The position numbers and the translations under genes were made by a program. 64,000 bases of DNA. Origin: Lentibacillus sediminis. GTDB taxonomy: Bacteria > Bacillota > Bacilli > Bacillales > Amphibacillaceae. The notes beneath the pieces are model-generated. The model saw nothing but the letters and a program-made list of their open reading frames with translations. It did not search any database and was not told the origin of the DNA. This document shows, piece by piece, positions 34,511-42,242 of the stretch (its first letter is position 1; each line of letters starts with the position of its first letter). Location: NCBI RefSeq assembly GCF_002763455.1, contig NZ_NIXK01000002.1, positions 124,001 through 188,000 of the forward strand. The letters are read 5' to 3'.

Positions 34511-34948
34511 ATGAGCAAAAAAGGTTTTATCTTAATGGAAAATGGCAATAAACTTGAGTTTGATCTTTTTCCTGAGGAGGCACCAAATACGGTAGCTAAC
34601 TTTGAAAAATTGGCCAATGAGAATTTTTATGATGGTTTAACGTTCCATCGGGTGATTGACGGTTTTGTCAGCCAGGGCGGCTGCCCAAATGGCACAGGCA
34701 CCGGAAATGCCGGCTACACGATTAAATGTGAAACAGAGGGAAATCCCCACAAGCATGTCGAGGGCTCCTTATCGATGGCCCATGCCGGAAAAGACACGGG
34801 AAGCTGTCAGTTTTTTGTTGTCCATGAAGCGCAGCCTCACCTAAATGGTGTCCACACGGTATTTGGTCAGGTGACCTCAGGTATCGAATTTGCCAAGCAG
34901 ATGAAAAATGGAGATGTGATGAAAGAGGTAAAGGTATATTCTGCCTAG
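34511..34948 (+). CDS. ppiB: Peptidyl-prolyl cis-trans isomerase B (cyclophilin)
   Basis: A 145-residue cytoplasmic cyclophilin that speeds proline isomerisation. [21 protein letters not shown] holds the catalytic Arg and Gln residues, and [19 protein letters not shown] and HTVFGQV the rest of the pocket. The frame extends to 34463, but AAAAGGAG at 34494-34501 marks ATG 34511 and gives the standard length. Confidence 0.95.
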   Translation: MSKKGFILMENGNKLEFDLFPEEAPNTVANFEKLANENFYDGLTFHRVIDGFVSQGGCPNGTGTGNAGYTIKCETEGNPHKHVEGSLSMAHAGKDTGSCQFFVVHEAQPHLNGVHTVFGQVTSGIEFAKQMKNGDVMKEVKVYSA

Positions 34949-34966
34949 CCATCATGGGCACGATTG

Positions 34967-35083
34967 ATGAATTGCTTCATTTTGATCATTGTGACAGGAG
35001 AGTAAAGTTTTATCTTTCATGAGCTTGGGCACGTGCTGGCAGCTCGTTCGGTTGGCCTTCCGCAAAATTCATGGTATGTTTAA
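34967..35083 (+). pseudogene. Possible remnant of an HExxH membrane zinc protease
   Basis: The frame from ATG 34967 reads a short hydrophobic stretch (NCFILIIVTGE), an in-frame TAA (35003), then FIFHELGHVLAARSVGLP and a stop at 35081. HELGH followed by a small-residue helix is the active-site helix of M50-type site-2 proteases, and a hydrophobic stretch before it fits. At 38 codons with a stop it cannot be functional. This is the only thing seen in the 302-base gap 34949-35250 apart from the ribT promoter. Confidence 0.35.
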
Positions 35084-35134
35084 TCACATATTGTCAATAC
35101 TTATACTTGAGTTATTTTTTGACTCACAGACAAT

Positions 35135-35162
35135 TTGACAATTTCGTATCTTAGTGTATAAA
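35135..35162 (+). promoter_or_regulatory. Sigma-A promoter of ribT
   Basis: TTGACA (35135-35140) and TATAAA (35157-35162) with a 16-base spacer, about 90 bases before the ribT start. No FMN riboswitch was seen between the promoter and the gene. Confidence 0.6.
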
Positions 35163-35250
35163 TGGTTATATAAATACGGATATCCTGCACCAAGAGAGAA
35201 TAGAAGGTATGATGGAATCCATTAAGCTGATTGAGTTAAGAGGGGTCAAT

Positions 35251-35619
35251 ATGTTAATTCGTTATAAAAAGAATCAGGAAAAAATTGCCATGGGCCTGCT
35301 CTCTTTCATGCCGGAAGAAAAGAAAGACGTAAAGAAATTGCAGCAGACCATAAGAGAATATGAAACCAACCCGGACTGGCACCTTTTTCTCTGGAAAGAG
35401 GAAGATCTGCTTGGGGCTATCGGCATTAGAGTGGAAGATGACTTGAATGCAGTTATTCAGCATGTCTCGGTTACACCATCCCATCGCAATGCCGGCGTCG
35501 GCAGAAAAATGATGGTAGAAGTGATGCGGCTCTATGAGGATAAATACGCAGTCTCAGCGACCGAGGAAGTGCAGAACTTCTTTGATAAATGCTGTGCTTC
35601 AAAAGAGGAAGATGCATAG
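35251..35619 (+). CDS. ribT: RibT-type GNAT acetyltransferase
   Basis: A 122-residue GNAT-fold protein. LLGAIGIRVED and VTPSHRNAGVGRKMMVEVM (acetyl-CoA loop HRNAGVG) match RibT of B. subtilis, as does the start MLIRYKKNQEKIAMGLLSFMP. RibT closes the riboflavin operon in B. subtilis but is not needed for riboflavin synthesis; its substrate is unknown. Here it stands alone with its own promoter and no ribDEAH genes. Start chosen at 35251 because AAGAGGGG lies just upstream; the frame is open to 35209. Confidence 0.85.
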   Translation: MLIRYKKNQEKIAMGLLSFMPEEKKDVKKLQQTIREYETNPDWHLFLWKEEDLLGAIGIRVEDDLNAVIQHVSVTPSHRNAGVGRKMMVEVMRLYEDKYAVSATEEVQNFFDKCCASKEEDA

Positions 35620-35670
35620 AGTGAAATTTCTTTTCAGTGGAAATTTAATGCCTATTAACCTGTAATAAAA

Positions 35671-35702
35671 AACCAGCCCTTTTCATAAAAAGGGCTGGTT
35701 TT
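35671..35702. terminator. Bidirectional terminator between ribT and the YjcZ-type gene
   Basis: AACCAGCCCTTTT and AAAAGGGCTGGTT form a 13-base stem with a tiny loop, with A-rich sequence on one side and TT on the other, between converging genes. Confidence 0.9.
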
Positions 35703-35717
35703 CCCGTCAGGCCGGAT

Positions 35718-35801
35718 CTACATCCATGCGGCACCAACGATAATCAGAAGAATGAACAGAACTACGATTAAGGCGAAACCGCCGCCATGACTGCCACTCA
35801 T
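35718..35801 (-). CDS. YjcZ-family sporulation miniprotein (27 aa)
   Basis: Minus-strand ATG 35801 gives 27 residues: a start MSGSHGGGFA, then a single membrane helix (LIVVLFILLIIVGAAWM). Gly-rich start plus LIVVLFILLIIVGA is the signature of the YjcZ family, tiny proteins made in the mother cell and found in spores. AAAGGAGG (minus strand; 35812-35819) is well spaced. Function unknown. A possible sigma-K promoter lies 70 bases upstream. Confidence 0.88.
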   Translation of the reverse strand: MSGSHGGGFALIVVLFILLIIVGAAWM

Positions 35802-35864
35802 ATTGAAATTCCTCCTTTTTATACTTTTCCCCAATGTTTTGTGGTAACATTTATCTTACATTAC

Positions 35865-35894
35865 TAACCTATGACAGGGGCGGCTATCTTGTAT
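35865..35894 (-). promoter_or_regulatory. Possible sigma-K/sigma-E promoter of the YjcZ-type gene
   Basis: On the minus strand, CATAGGTTA (plus 35865-35873) matches CATAnnnTA, the -10 element of mother-cell sigma factors, and ATACA (35890-35894) upstream fits the sigma-K -35 (ACA), with about 16 bases between. Confidence 0.45.
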
Positions 35895-36031
35895 GGGCGT
35901 TTATGACAACAGCCGTTATTTTTTCCCATTATTTGTGGCAGATAAAAAAGAAAAATTACTTCTTATCCTGCATCAAATGCGGGCTTTGGCCAAAGCTAAG
36001 GTTTCTTTAAACAGTGTGGAGGAGTTATCAA

Positions 36032-36769
36032 ATGAATCAGGCTTATCAAGTAAAGCTGGACGCCTTTAAAGGCCCGCTTGATTTGTTATTGCATTTAATT
36101 AAACAATACGAGATTGATATTTACGACATTCCCATGGCACAATTAACCGGGCAGTATATGAACTATATACATACCATGCAGCAACTGGAATTAAATGTTG
36201 CAAGCGAATACTTGGTCGTTGCTTCCGAATTGGTAGCAATAAAAAGTCAGATGCTGCTTCCGAAGCCGGAAGTGCTCGAGGGCGACGAAGAATATATGGA
36301 GGACCCGCGGGAAGAATTGATGGCACGGCTAATCGAATACAGAAAATATAAAGACGCTGCCGATACACTAAAAGAAAAGGAAACCGAGGCAAATCATATT
36401 TTCACAAGACCGCCAGTAGTTTTCGACGGACTGATCTCAGAGAGGAAGCCAGTCGAGCGGGGTGATATCTCGATTTACGATATGCTTGGTGCATTGGGGA
36501 AAATGATGGAGCGGAAAAAATGGAAGGAACCGCTTGACACAAAAATAAAACGTGCCGAAATCCCGATAGAACAAAGAATGGAAGATATTCTGCAGCTTAC
36601 GAAGAACGCGAAGGATGGGGTAGTGTTTAGTGATCTGTTTCCAGAAAATGTTCGTGAGCATATTGTGGTTACCTTTATCGCGTTATTGGAGTTAATGAAA
36701 AATAATCAGGTTTATTGCAGGCAAAAACAGCATTTTGATGAATTAGTTGTGTACAGCATGGGGGAATAA
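36032..36769 (+). CDS. scpA: Segregation and condensation protein A
   Basis: A 245-residue kleisin. The N-terminal helical part (YQVKLDAFKGPLDLLLHLIKQYEIDIYDIPMAQLTGQYMNYI) binds the SMC neck, and the C-terminal winged helix (FSDLFPENVREHIVVTFIALLELMKNNQV) binds the SMC head. With ScpB and Smc it forms the bacterial condensin. Start at 36032 from GGAGG at 36019-36023. scpB begins two bases after the stop. Confidence 0.95.
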   Translation: MNQAYQVKLDAFKGPLDLLLHLIKQYEIDIYDIPMAQLTGQYMNYIHTMQQLELNVASEYLVVASELVAIKSQMLLPKPEVLEGDEEYMEDPREELMARLIEYRKYKDAADTLKEKETEANHIFTRPPVVFDGLISERKPVERGDISIYDMLGALGKMMERKKWKEPLDTKIKRAEIPIEQRMEDILQLTKNAKDGVVFSDLFPENVREHIVVTFIALLELMKNNQVYCRQKQHFDELVVYSMGE

Positions 36770-36771
36770 CG

Positions 36772-37362
36772 ATGGAAATGGATAAAATGAAAGCAGTAAT
36801 CGAGGGTCTGCTATTTGCAAGCGGTGATGAGGGAATTACCCTCCGGCAGCTGTCCAGCATACTTGAGGTCACAGCAGCGACCGTTAGTCATCTTATTGAC
36901 GAGCTGAAATATGATTATGAACATGAAGGGCGCGGGATTATGATAATAAAGTCCCATGAAGTGTTCCATTTAACAACCAAACCTGAACACAGCGATTACT
37001 ACAAAAAATTGCTTGAGACCCCACAGGCAACCAGAATGTCGCAGGCAGCCTTGGAAACCCTTGCGATCATTGCTTACCGACAGCCGATTACCCGGACGGA
37101 AATCGAGGAAATCAGAGGTGTAAAGAGCGATCGCCCTGTAAAAACGTTAATTGCCAGATCGCTGGTTGAAGAAGTCGGGAGGCGGGACAGCATTGGCCGT
37201 CCCGCATTATTTGCAACAAATAAAGACTTTCTAACCTATTTTGGATTGACTTCTTTGGAGGAATTGCCTCCACTGCCGGAGGATTTAGCGGACAGGGACA
37301 CAGCGGAACAGGATGCCGATTTGTTTTTCGAGCAGTTTAATCAGGAATTCGGAGACGAATAA
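36772..37362 (+). CDS. scpB: Segregation and condensation protein B
   Basis: A 196-residue protein with two winged-helix domains (SQAALETLAIIAYRQPITRTEIEEIRGV and SLVEEVGRRDSIGRPALFATN are the second-domain signatures) and an acidic tail. ScpB dimers bind ScpA in the Smc complex. Coupled to scpA and followed by a terminator. Confidence 0.95.
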   Translation: MEMDKMKAVIEGLLFASGDEGITLRQLSSILEVTAATVSHLIDELKYDYEHEGRGIMIIKSHEVFHLTTKPEHSDYYKKLLETPQATRMSQAALETLAIIAYRQPITRTEIEEIRGVKSDRPVKTLIARSLVEEVGRRDSIGRPALFATNKDFLTYFGLTSLEELPPLPEDLADRDTAEQDADLFFEQFNQEFGDE

Positions 37363-37397
37363 AACCTTGCATTCGGTCATGCCGGTGCAAGGTTTTT
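37362..37397 (+). terminator. Terminator after scpB
   Basis: AAACCTTGCA and TGCAAGGTTT pair around a 14-base loop that itself can fold (CGG/CCGG), followed by TTT. Confidence 0.9.
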
Positions 37398-37455
37398 CTG
37401 TTTTACAGGTTAACAGCACCCGCCTATTTTGCATAGGCTAGCTTGGGGTGATGAC

Positions 37456-38325
37456 ATGGATGATAAGAAACAAACGTATTTAAATGAACTGTTTTGGTGG
37501 GGAGACGAAACCAAGAATAACCTCCCATTTTCCGGAAAAGAAGAATGGAAAGCGCAGATCGATCAATGGCAGGCAGAAATCAGCCAGCATTTGAACCGAG
37601 AGCAGCAGCTAACAGAAGAAAAAATGTCTGCAATAAGGGCAGAAGGCGAGCGGCTTTTTTTCGGCATCAAAGAGGGCAATGAAAAAGAGCAGCAGTCAGT
37701 ATCGGCGGTCCCCTACAGCAAGCACCAACTGCCACCGCTGCCATATGCTTATGACGCATTGGAGCCCTATATTAGTGAGCAAATCATGCGGCTGCATCAT
37801 GATAACCACCACCAGTCCTATGTGGACGGGTTAAATCGTGCCGAGAGAGAATTGTATTTGGAAAACCCGCAGGATGCAACCATCAAACATTGGCTCAGAG
37901 AGCAGGCGTTTAACGGATCCGGCCATTATTTGCATACTATTTTCTGGTTCAATATGACGCCGGATTCCAGCAAAAAACCTCTCGGCGAAATAAGAAAGCA
38001 AATAGACAAAGACTTCGGATCCTGGAAGGAATTTAAACAATTATTTACAAAAACTGCTTCCTCCGTTGAGGGAGTAGGCTGGGCTGTGCTCTTGTGGTCA
38101 CCAAGGAGCAGAAAACTTGCTGTCCAATCGTTTGAAAAACATCAAATGTTTCAAATAGCCGATACTATTCCTCTTCTGGTACTGGACATGTGGGAGCATG
38201 CTTACTATTTACAATACCAGACGGATAAAGATGCCTACATTCGCAATTGGTGGAATGTAGTGAACTGGCAGGACGTCAATGACCGTTTTGAAAAGGCGCA
38301 AAAATTGAAGTGGCATCCATATTAA
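37456..38325 (+). CDS. sodF: Fe/Mn superoxide dismutase with ~90-residue N-terminal extension (SodF-like)
   Basis: A 289-residue protein. Residues about 91-289 are a Fe/Mn SOD: LPPLPYAYDALEPYIS, LHHDNHH (113-119), FNGSGHYLHTIFW and the metal-binding LDMWEHAYYLQY. Residues 1-90 are a hydrophilic, Glu/Gln-rich helical extension with no signal peptide, as in SodF of B. subtilis. It converts superoxide to peroxide and oxygen; the metal cannot be assigned from sequence. GGGGTGATG lies before ATG 37456; the frame is open to 37429. It stands between scpB and the sporulation gene dacB. Confidence 0.85.
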   Translation: MDDKKQTYLNELFWWGDETKNNLPFSGKEEWKAQIDQWQAEISQHLNREQQLTEEKMSAIRAEGERLFFGIKEGNEKEQQSVSAVPYSKHQLPPLPYAYDALEPYISEQIMRLHHDNHHQSYVDGLNRAERELYLENPQDATIKHWLREQAFNGSGHYLHTIFWFNMTPDSSKKPLGEIRKQIDKDFGSWKEFKQLFTKTASSVEGVGWAVLLWSPRSRKLAVQSFEKHQMFQIADTIPLLVLDMWEHAYYLQYQTDKDAYIRNWWNVVNWQDVNDRFEKAQKLKWHPY

Positions 38326-38381
38326 ATCTGGTATAGTCAGGCCTCCTGCAGGACGTCTCGCCAAGGCGTTGTCTTTTATTC

Positions 38382-38407
38382 ATATTCCGCTTGTCCCTGC
38401 ATAAATT
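38382..38407 (+). promoter_or_regulatory. Sigma-E-like promoter of dacB
   Basis: TTCATATT (-35, ending at 38386) and CATAAATT (-10, 38400-38407) are about 13 bases apart, close to the sigma-E pattern (ATATT; CATAnnnT). The dacB start is 35 bases downstream. dacB-spmA-spmB is a sigma-E operon in B. subtilis. Confidence 0.6.
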
Positions 38408-38441
38408 GTACAGAGATGATTACTGTGGGAGGAAGCCTGCT

Positions 38442-39536
38442 ATGCGATTTTTTCTAAGCATTCTTTGTGTTATGCTGTTCTTTTTCGTACTTCCGTCAAA
38501 AGGACAAGCCCAGCCAGGGGTTTCAGCAAATAATGCTGTACTGATGGAACAGGAAACAGGACGCGTGCTGTTTGAACAAGCAGCCCATGAAAAACAGTTG
38601 ATAGCCAGTATTACAAAGATAATGACCGCAATTATTGCCATTGAATCGGGGAAAATGCACGAACTGGCGACGACAAGCGAAAATGCAGTTTATACCGAAG
38701 GCTCTTCTATTTATCTGGAACAGGGAGAAAAAATGACAATAGAAGATTTGGTATATGGCCTGATGCTGCGTTCGGGCAATGATGCTGCGGTGACAATAAG
38801 TGAGCATATCGGAGGGAGTCTTGATGGCTTTGTCCACTTAATGAACCAAAAAGCCAGCTGGTTGGGAATGACCAATACCCATTTTGAGAATCCGCATGGA
38901 CTGGATGCCGACGAACATTATTCCACTGCTTACGATATGGCGATCCTCATGCGCTATGCTATGAACAATGAAAAATTCCGGGAAATTACCGGTTCATCCT
39001 CCTATCTGTCGGAAAACCGGTCCTATAGCTGGCAAAATAAAAACAAACTGGTGACACAGCTGTATGATCATTCAACAGGCGGGAAAACCGGGTTCACCAG
39101 AAAATCCGGACGAACCCTGGTCTCCTCAGCCGAGAAGGATGACATGAAGCTGGTCGCCGTAACATTGAATGCATCAGATGATTGGCGCGACCACATTTCC
39201 ATGTTTGAATGGGGCTTTGAAAATTACGATATGACGCAACTTGCCGAAAAAGGCAGGAAGCTTTATCAGCTGGAAGGAGACGAAAATTCAAGGACTGGCT
39301 ACCTGCATAATAATCTGCTGTTTCCTTTAACAGAAGAGGAACAGAACCAAATCGAAAAAGAGTCTTTTTTACTTGAAGAGGCGGAAGCAGAGAAGAGTTA
39401 CCAGGTCGGAAAAACGGTTTATTACTTGAATAACGGCCCCTTGGTTAGTGCACCAATTTATGCAGAACAGCCTGAGAATTGGTTTTTCACAGAGGTATTT
39501 ATGTTATACAAAAAAGTAATTGGGTTGGATAGCTGA
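38442..39536 (+). CDS. dacB: Sporulation D-alanyl-D-alanine carboxypeptidase DacB
   Basis: A 364-residue S11 peptidase with a signal peptide (residues 1-23, ending GQA) and active-site motifs SITK (56-59), SGN (in LRSGNDAAV) and KTG (in STGGKTGFT). It works on the cortex peptidoglycan from the mother cell side. GGGAGGAAG before ATG 38442; the open frame starts at 38391. The operon continues with spmA (TGATG overlap) and spmB, needed for spore core dehydration. Confidence 0.94.
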   Translation: MRFFLSILCVMLFFFVLPSKGQAQPGVSANNAVLMEQETGRVLFEQAAHEKQLIASITKIMTAIIAIESGKMHELATTSENAVYTEGSSIYLEQGEKMTIEDLVYGLMLRSGNDAAVTISEHIGGSLDGFVHLMNQKASWLGMTNTHFENPHGLDADEHYSTAYDMAILMRYAMNNEKFREITGSSSYLSENRSYSWQNKNKLVTQLYDHSTGGKTGFTRKSGRTLVSSAEKDDMKLVAVTLNASDDWRDHISMFEWGFENYDMTQLAEKGRKLYQLEGDENSRTGYLHNNLLFPLTEEEQNQIEKESFLLEEAEAEKSYQVGKTVYYLNNGPLVSAPIYAEQPENWFFTEVFMLYKKVIGLDS

Positions 39537-40120
39537 TGGTTAATATTATATGGGCATCGATGGCAATGATCGGCATTCTTTATGCCATGGTAAATGGCAC
39601 GATGGACGAGGTGAATGAGGCGATTTTTGCGAGTTCAGGAGAAGCAGTGACCTTATCGATCGGTTTAATCAGTGTGCTCGTTTTTTGGCTGGGGATCATG
39701 CGGGTCGCTGAGCAGGCAGGGATTTTGAAAGTACTGACGAAAATTTTGCGGCCGGCGGTGTCCAGACTGTTTCCGGAACTTCCAAAAGATCATCCGGCAC
39801 TAGGATATATTTTATCCAATTTAACGGCAAATCTCTTCGGACTGGGAAATGCAGCAACACCGATGGGGATTAAGGCAATGGAACAAATGAAACAATTAAG
39901 CGGCAGTGATACTGCTTCAAGATCGATGATTACCTTCCTCGCTTTGAATACATCCAGTCTGACTATCATACCAACAACGGTAATCGCTATTCGGATGCAA
40001 TATGATTCTGCATCACCAACAGAGATTGTCGGCACAACCATCATTGCCACCACGATTTCCACTGCCGGCGCCTTGGTCGTGGACCGGTTCTATCACTATA
40101 AAAGCACCAGGAGGAACTAA
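39536..40120 (+). CDS. spmA: Spore maturation protein A
   Basis: A 194-residue membrane protein of the nucleoside recognition (Gate) family. SNLTANLFGLGNAATPMGIKAMEQM is the typical block, with four to five hydrophobic segments. Together with SpmB it is needed for full dehydration of the spore core; transported species unknown. Start codon overlaps the dacB stop (TGATG). Confidence 0.94.
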   Translation: MVNIIWASMAMIGILYAMVNGTMDEVNEAIFASSGEAVTLSIGLISVLVFWLGIMRVAEQAGILKVLTKILRPAVSRLFPELPKDHPALGYILSNLTANLFGLGNAATPMGIKAMEQMKQLSGSDTASRSMITFLALNTSSLTIIPTTVIAIRMQYDSASPTEIVGTTIIATTISTAGALVVDRFYHYKSTRRN

Positions 40121-40122
40121 TT

Positions 40123-40653
40123 ATGGGCATCATCACAGTAATCAGCACCTGGTTAATACCACTGTTTATTTTTTTGGTGCTGCTCACTGCCACATGGAAA
40201 AAGGTACCGGCATATGAAGCATTTGTAGAAGGAGGAAAAGAAGGCGTCAAAATGGCCTTTTCTTTGCTCCCTTTTTTAGTAGGCATGATTGTGTCTATTG
40301 CAATTTTGCGAAGTTCGGGGGCACTGGAAGCATTTGTCGGGCTGATTACTCCGCTCCTTGTCATGGTCGGCATTCCTCCGGATATCGTGCCGCTTGCTCT
40401 TGTGCGGCCGATTTCCGGGACAGCCGCTTTGGGAATGACCACGGAACTTATCAGCACACACGGACCGGATTCCTTCATTGGCAGGTTAGCTTCCACGATG
40501 CAGGGAAGCACGGATACGACCTTGTATGTTTTAACGGTTTACTTTGGGGCTGTAGGTATTCACCGCATGCGCTACGCCCTAAAAGTTGGACTAATTGCTG
40601 ATCTAATTGGTATACTTGCATCAATTCTTATTGTCAGCTTAGTATTTGGATAA
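40123..40653 (+). CDS. spmB: Spore maturation protein B
   Basis: A 176-residue membrane protein of the same Gate family as SpmA. RPISGTAALGMTTELISTHGPDSFIGRLASTMQGSTDTTLYVL is the conserved block. CAGGAGGA before ATG 40123. Last gene of the dacB-spmA-spmB operon. Confidence 0.94.
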   Translation: MGIITVISTWLIPLFIFLVLLTATWKKVPAYEAFVEGGKEGVKMAFSLLPFLVGMIVSIAILRSSGALEAFVGLITPLLVMVGIPPDIVPLALVRPISGTAALGMTTELISTHGPDSFIGRLASTMQGSTDTTLYVLTVYFGAVGIHRMRYALKVGLIADLIGILASILIVSLVFG

Positions 40654-40803
40654 ATCGTTTAAGTAGCGTTAACCATGGGTTGGCGCTATTATTATGTTGT
40701 AATAAGAAATCCCGGCACAGGAAGTTCTTGCTGCAAGCCTTCCTTGTCTTTGATCAGGGGGATTATTCCTCTTTGCCGAAAAAGAAAAGGATTTGGTGAT
40801 ATA

Positions 40804-41547
40804 ATGATGGAGAAACCAGAACGGCTGCAAAAAGTCATCGCCCAGAGTGGCGTCACGTCACGCAGAAAAGCCGAACAACTCATTGCTGCAGGAAAAGTAA
40901 AAGTAAATAACAAGCGCGTTACCGAATTGGGAACCAAAGTAAGTACAAGTGATAAAATTGAAGTGGATGGTGTGCAGCTGGAAAAAGAAGTCTCAGTTTA
41001 TTATATGTTAAATAAACCGCGTGGAGTCATTTCCAGTTTAAACGATGATAAAGGACGAAAAACTGTCACTGATCTTTTAGGGGAAGTGAACGAGCGCATC
41101 TTCCCGATCGGCAGACTGGATTATGATACATCCGGTTTGCTGCTGTTAACCAATGACGGCGAATTTGCCAATCTTTTAATGCATCCAAAATACGAGGTGG
41201 ACAAGCAATATGTCGCCAAAATTAAAGGCATTCCGGGCAAAGCGGAATTAAGCAAACTGAAAAAAGGGGTCCGTTCGGATAACGATTTGCTTAAGGCTGT
41301 GGGGTATCAGGTTTTATCCGCAGACAGGAAGAAAGACACGATGATCCTTGAACTCACACTAAGAGAAGGCAAAAACAGGCATGTGCGAAGAATGATGGAG
41401 GAACTTGGCTACCCAGTAATGAAATTAAAACGGGAAAAGTACGGTATGCTGACCCTTGATGGGCTCCGGGCAGGTACATACCGCCCGCTCACACCAAAAG
41501 AGGTAAAACAAATGCGCAACATGGCCATGGATAATGTTAAAAATTAG
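40804..41547 (+). CDS. rluB: Ribosomal large subunit pseudouridine synthase B
   Basis: A 247-residue protein with an S4 RNA-binding domain (RLQKVIAQSGVTSRRKAEQLI) and an RsuA/RluB-type catalytic domain; the catalytic Asp is in GRLDYDTSGLLLLTNDGE. It modifies uridine in 23S rRNA (position 2605 in E. coli). The frame is open from 40675, but AAAAGGATTTGGTGA fits ATG 40804; ATG 40807 is equally possible. It precedes resA as ypuL does in B. subtilis. Confidence 0.92.
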   Translation: MMEKPERLQKVIAQSGVTSRRKAEQLIAAGKVKVNNKRVTELGTKVSTSDKIEVDGVQLEKEVSVYYMLNKPRGVISSLNDDKGRKTVTDLLGEVNERIFPIGRLDYDTSGLLLLTNDGEFANLLMHPKYEVDKQYVAKIKGIPGKAELSKLKKGVRSDNDLLKAVGYQVLSADRKKDTMILELTLREGKNRHVRRMMEELGYPVMKLKREKYGMLTLDGLRAGTYRPLTPKEVKQMRNMAMDNVKN

Positions 41548-41599
41548 TCAAATTTTTCATTGTATATAAATGCTATACTACAGTGGGGAGTTGTTAAGA

Positions 41600-42175
41600 G
41601 TGGGATTGGAAGAAGTTAAACAAAAAAAGAAAAGAAAAAAGAGAGGCCGCTTCGTTTTCCGGGTTTCCATTATTGGCGCGCTTTTGGGTGCGGTAGTATT
41701 TACCCTTGTTTCCAATATACAGGCTGATAATACAATTTATCGTGCCGGGGATCAGGCCCCTGATTTCAAACTGCAGCAGATTAACGAAAGCAATGAACGG
41801 GAATCGGTTCAGCTGAGCGATCTGGAAGGAAAAGGGGTTATGCTTAATTTCTGGGGCACGTGGTGCAAACCTTGTGAACGGGAAATGCCATATATGCAGG
41901 AGCTGTACGGAAAGTATAAAGACAAGGGAATTGAAATCGTCGCAGTCAGCCTGGATTCAACAGAGCTTGTCGTCGACCGGTTTGTTGACAGACATAACCT
42001 GACGTTTCCTGTTCCCCATGATACAACAGAGGAAGTTCGCGACCTGTATAAAGTTGGACCGCTTCCAAGCACGTTCTTTATTAACCCCGAAGGAGAAATC
42101 GTGGAATATGTTGAAGGTGCATTAACACTGGAAAGTTTGGAAGGTCATTTGCAGAATATCCTGCCGGAAGCCTAA
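41600..42175 (+). CDS. resA: Thiol-disulfide oxidoreductase ResA
   Basis: A 191-residue membrane-anchored thioredoxin. After a basic start, one membrane segment (about 20-38) anchors the domain outside; the active site is WCKPC (Cys89, Cys92). ResA reduces the haem-binding cysteines of apocytochrome c before haem attachment by ResB-ResC. GTG 41600 is chosen as start because GGGGAG sits ten bases upstream; ATG 41570 is in frame but lacks a ribosome site. Confidence 0.9.
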   Translation: MGLEEVKQKKKRKKRGRFVFRVSIIGALLGAVVFTLVSNIQADNTIYRAGDQAPDFKLQQINESNERESVQLSDLEGKGVMLNFWGTWCKPCEREMPYMQELYGKYKDKGIEIVAVSLDSTELVVDRFVDRHNLTFPVPHDTTEEVRDLYKVGPLPSTFFINPEGEIVEYVEGALTLESLEGHLQNILPEA

Positions 42176-42242
42176 GCGTACTGGAGATTCACGGATTTAC
42201 TTTTAAGAGAAGAGAAAGCGGTTAATAATGTGAGGGATGGCA

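Noticed and set aside
34949-35250. An FMN riboswitch before ribT
   Set aside because: None of the conserved RFN blocks is present in the spacer; a plain sigma-A promoter explains expression.
35893-36069. A 58-codon plus-strand frame (MGVYDNSRYFF...) overlapping the start of scpA
   Set aside because: It lacks a ribosome site, its start overlaps the promoter of the YjcZ-type gene, and its end lies inside scpA in another frame.
41555-41579. A promoter with TATACT just before resA
   Set aside because: The transcript would begin inside or after the resA ribosome site, and no -35 element is at the right distance.
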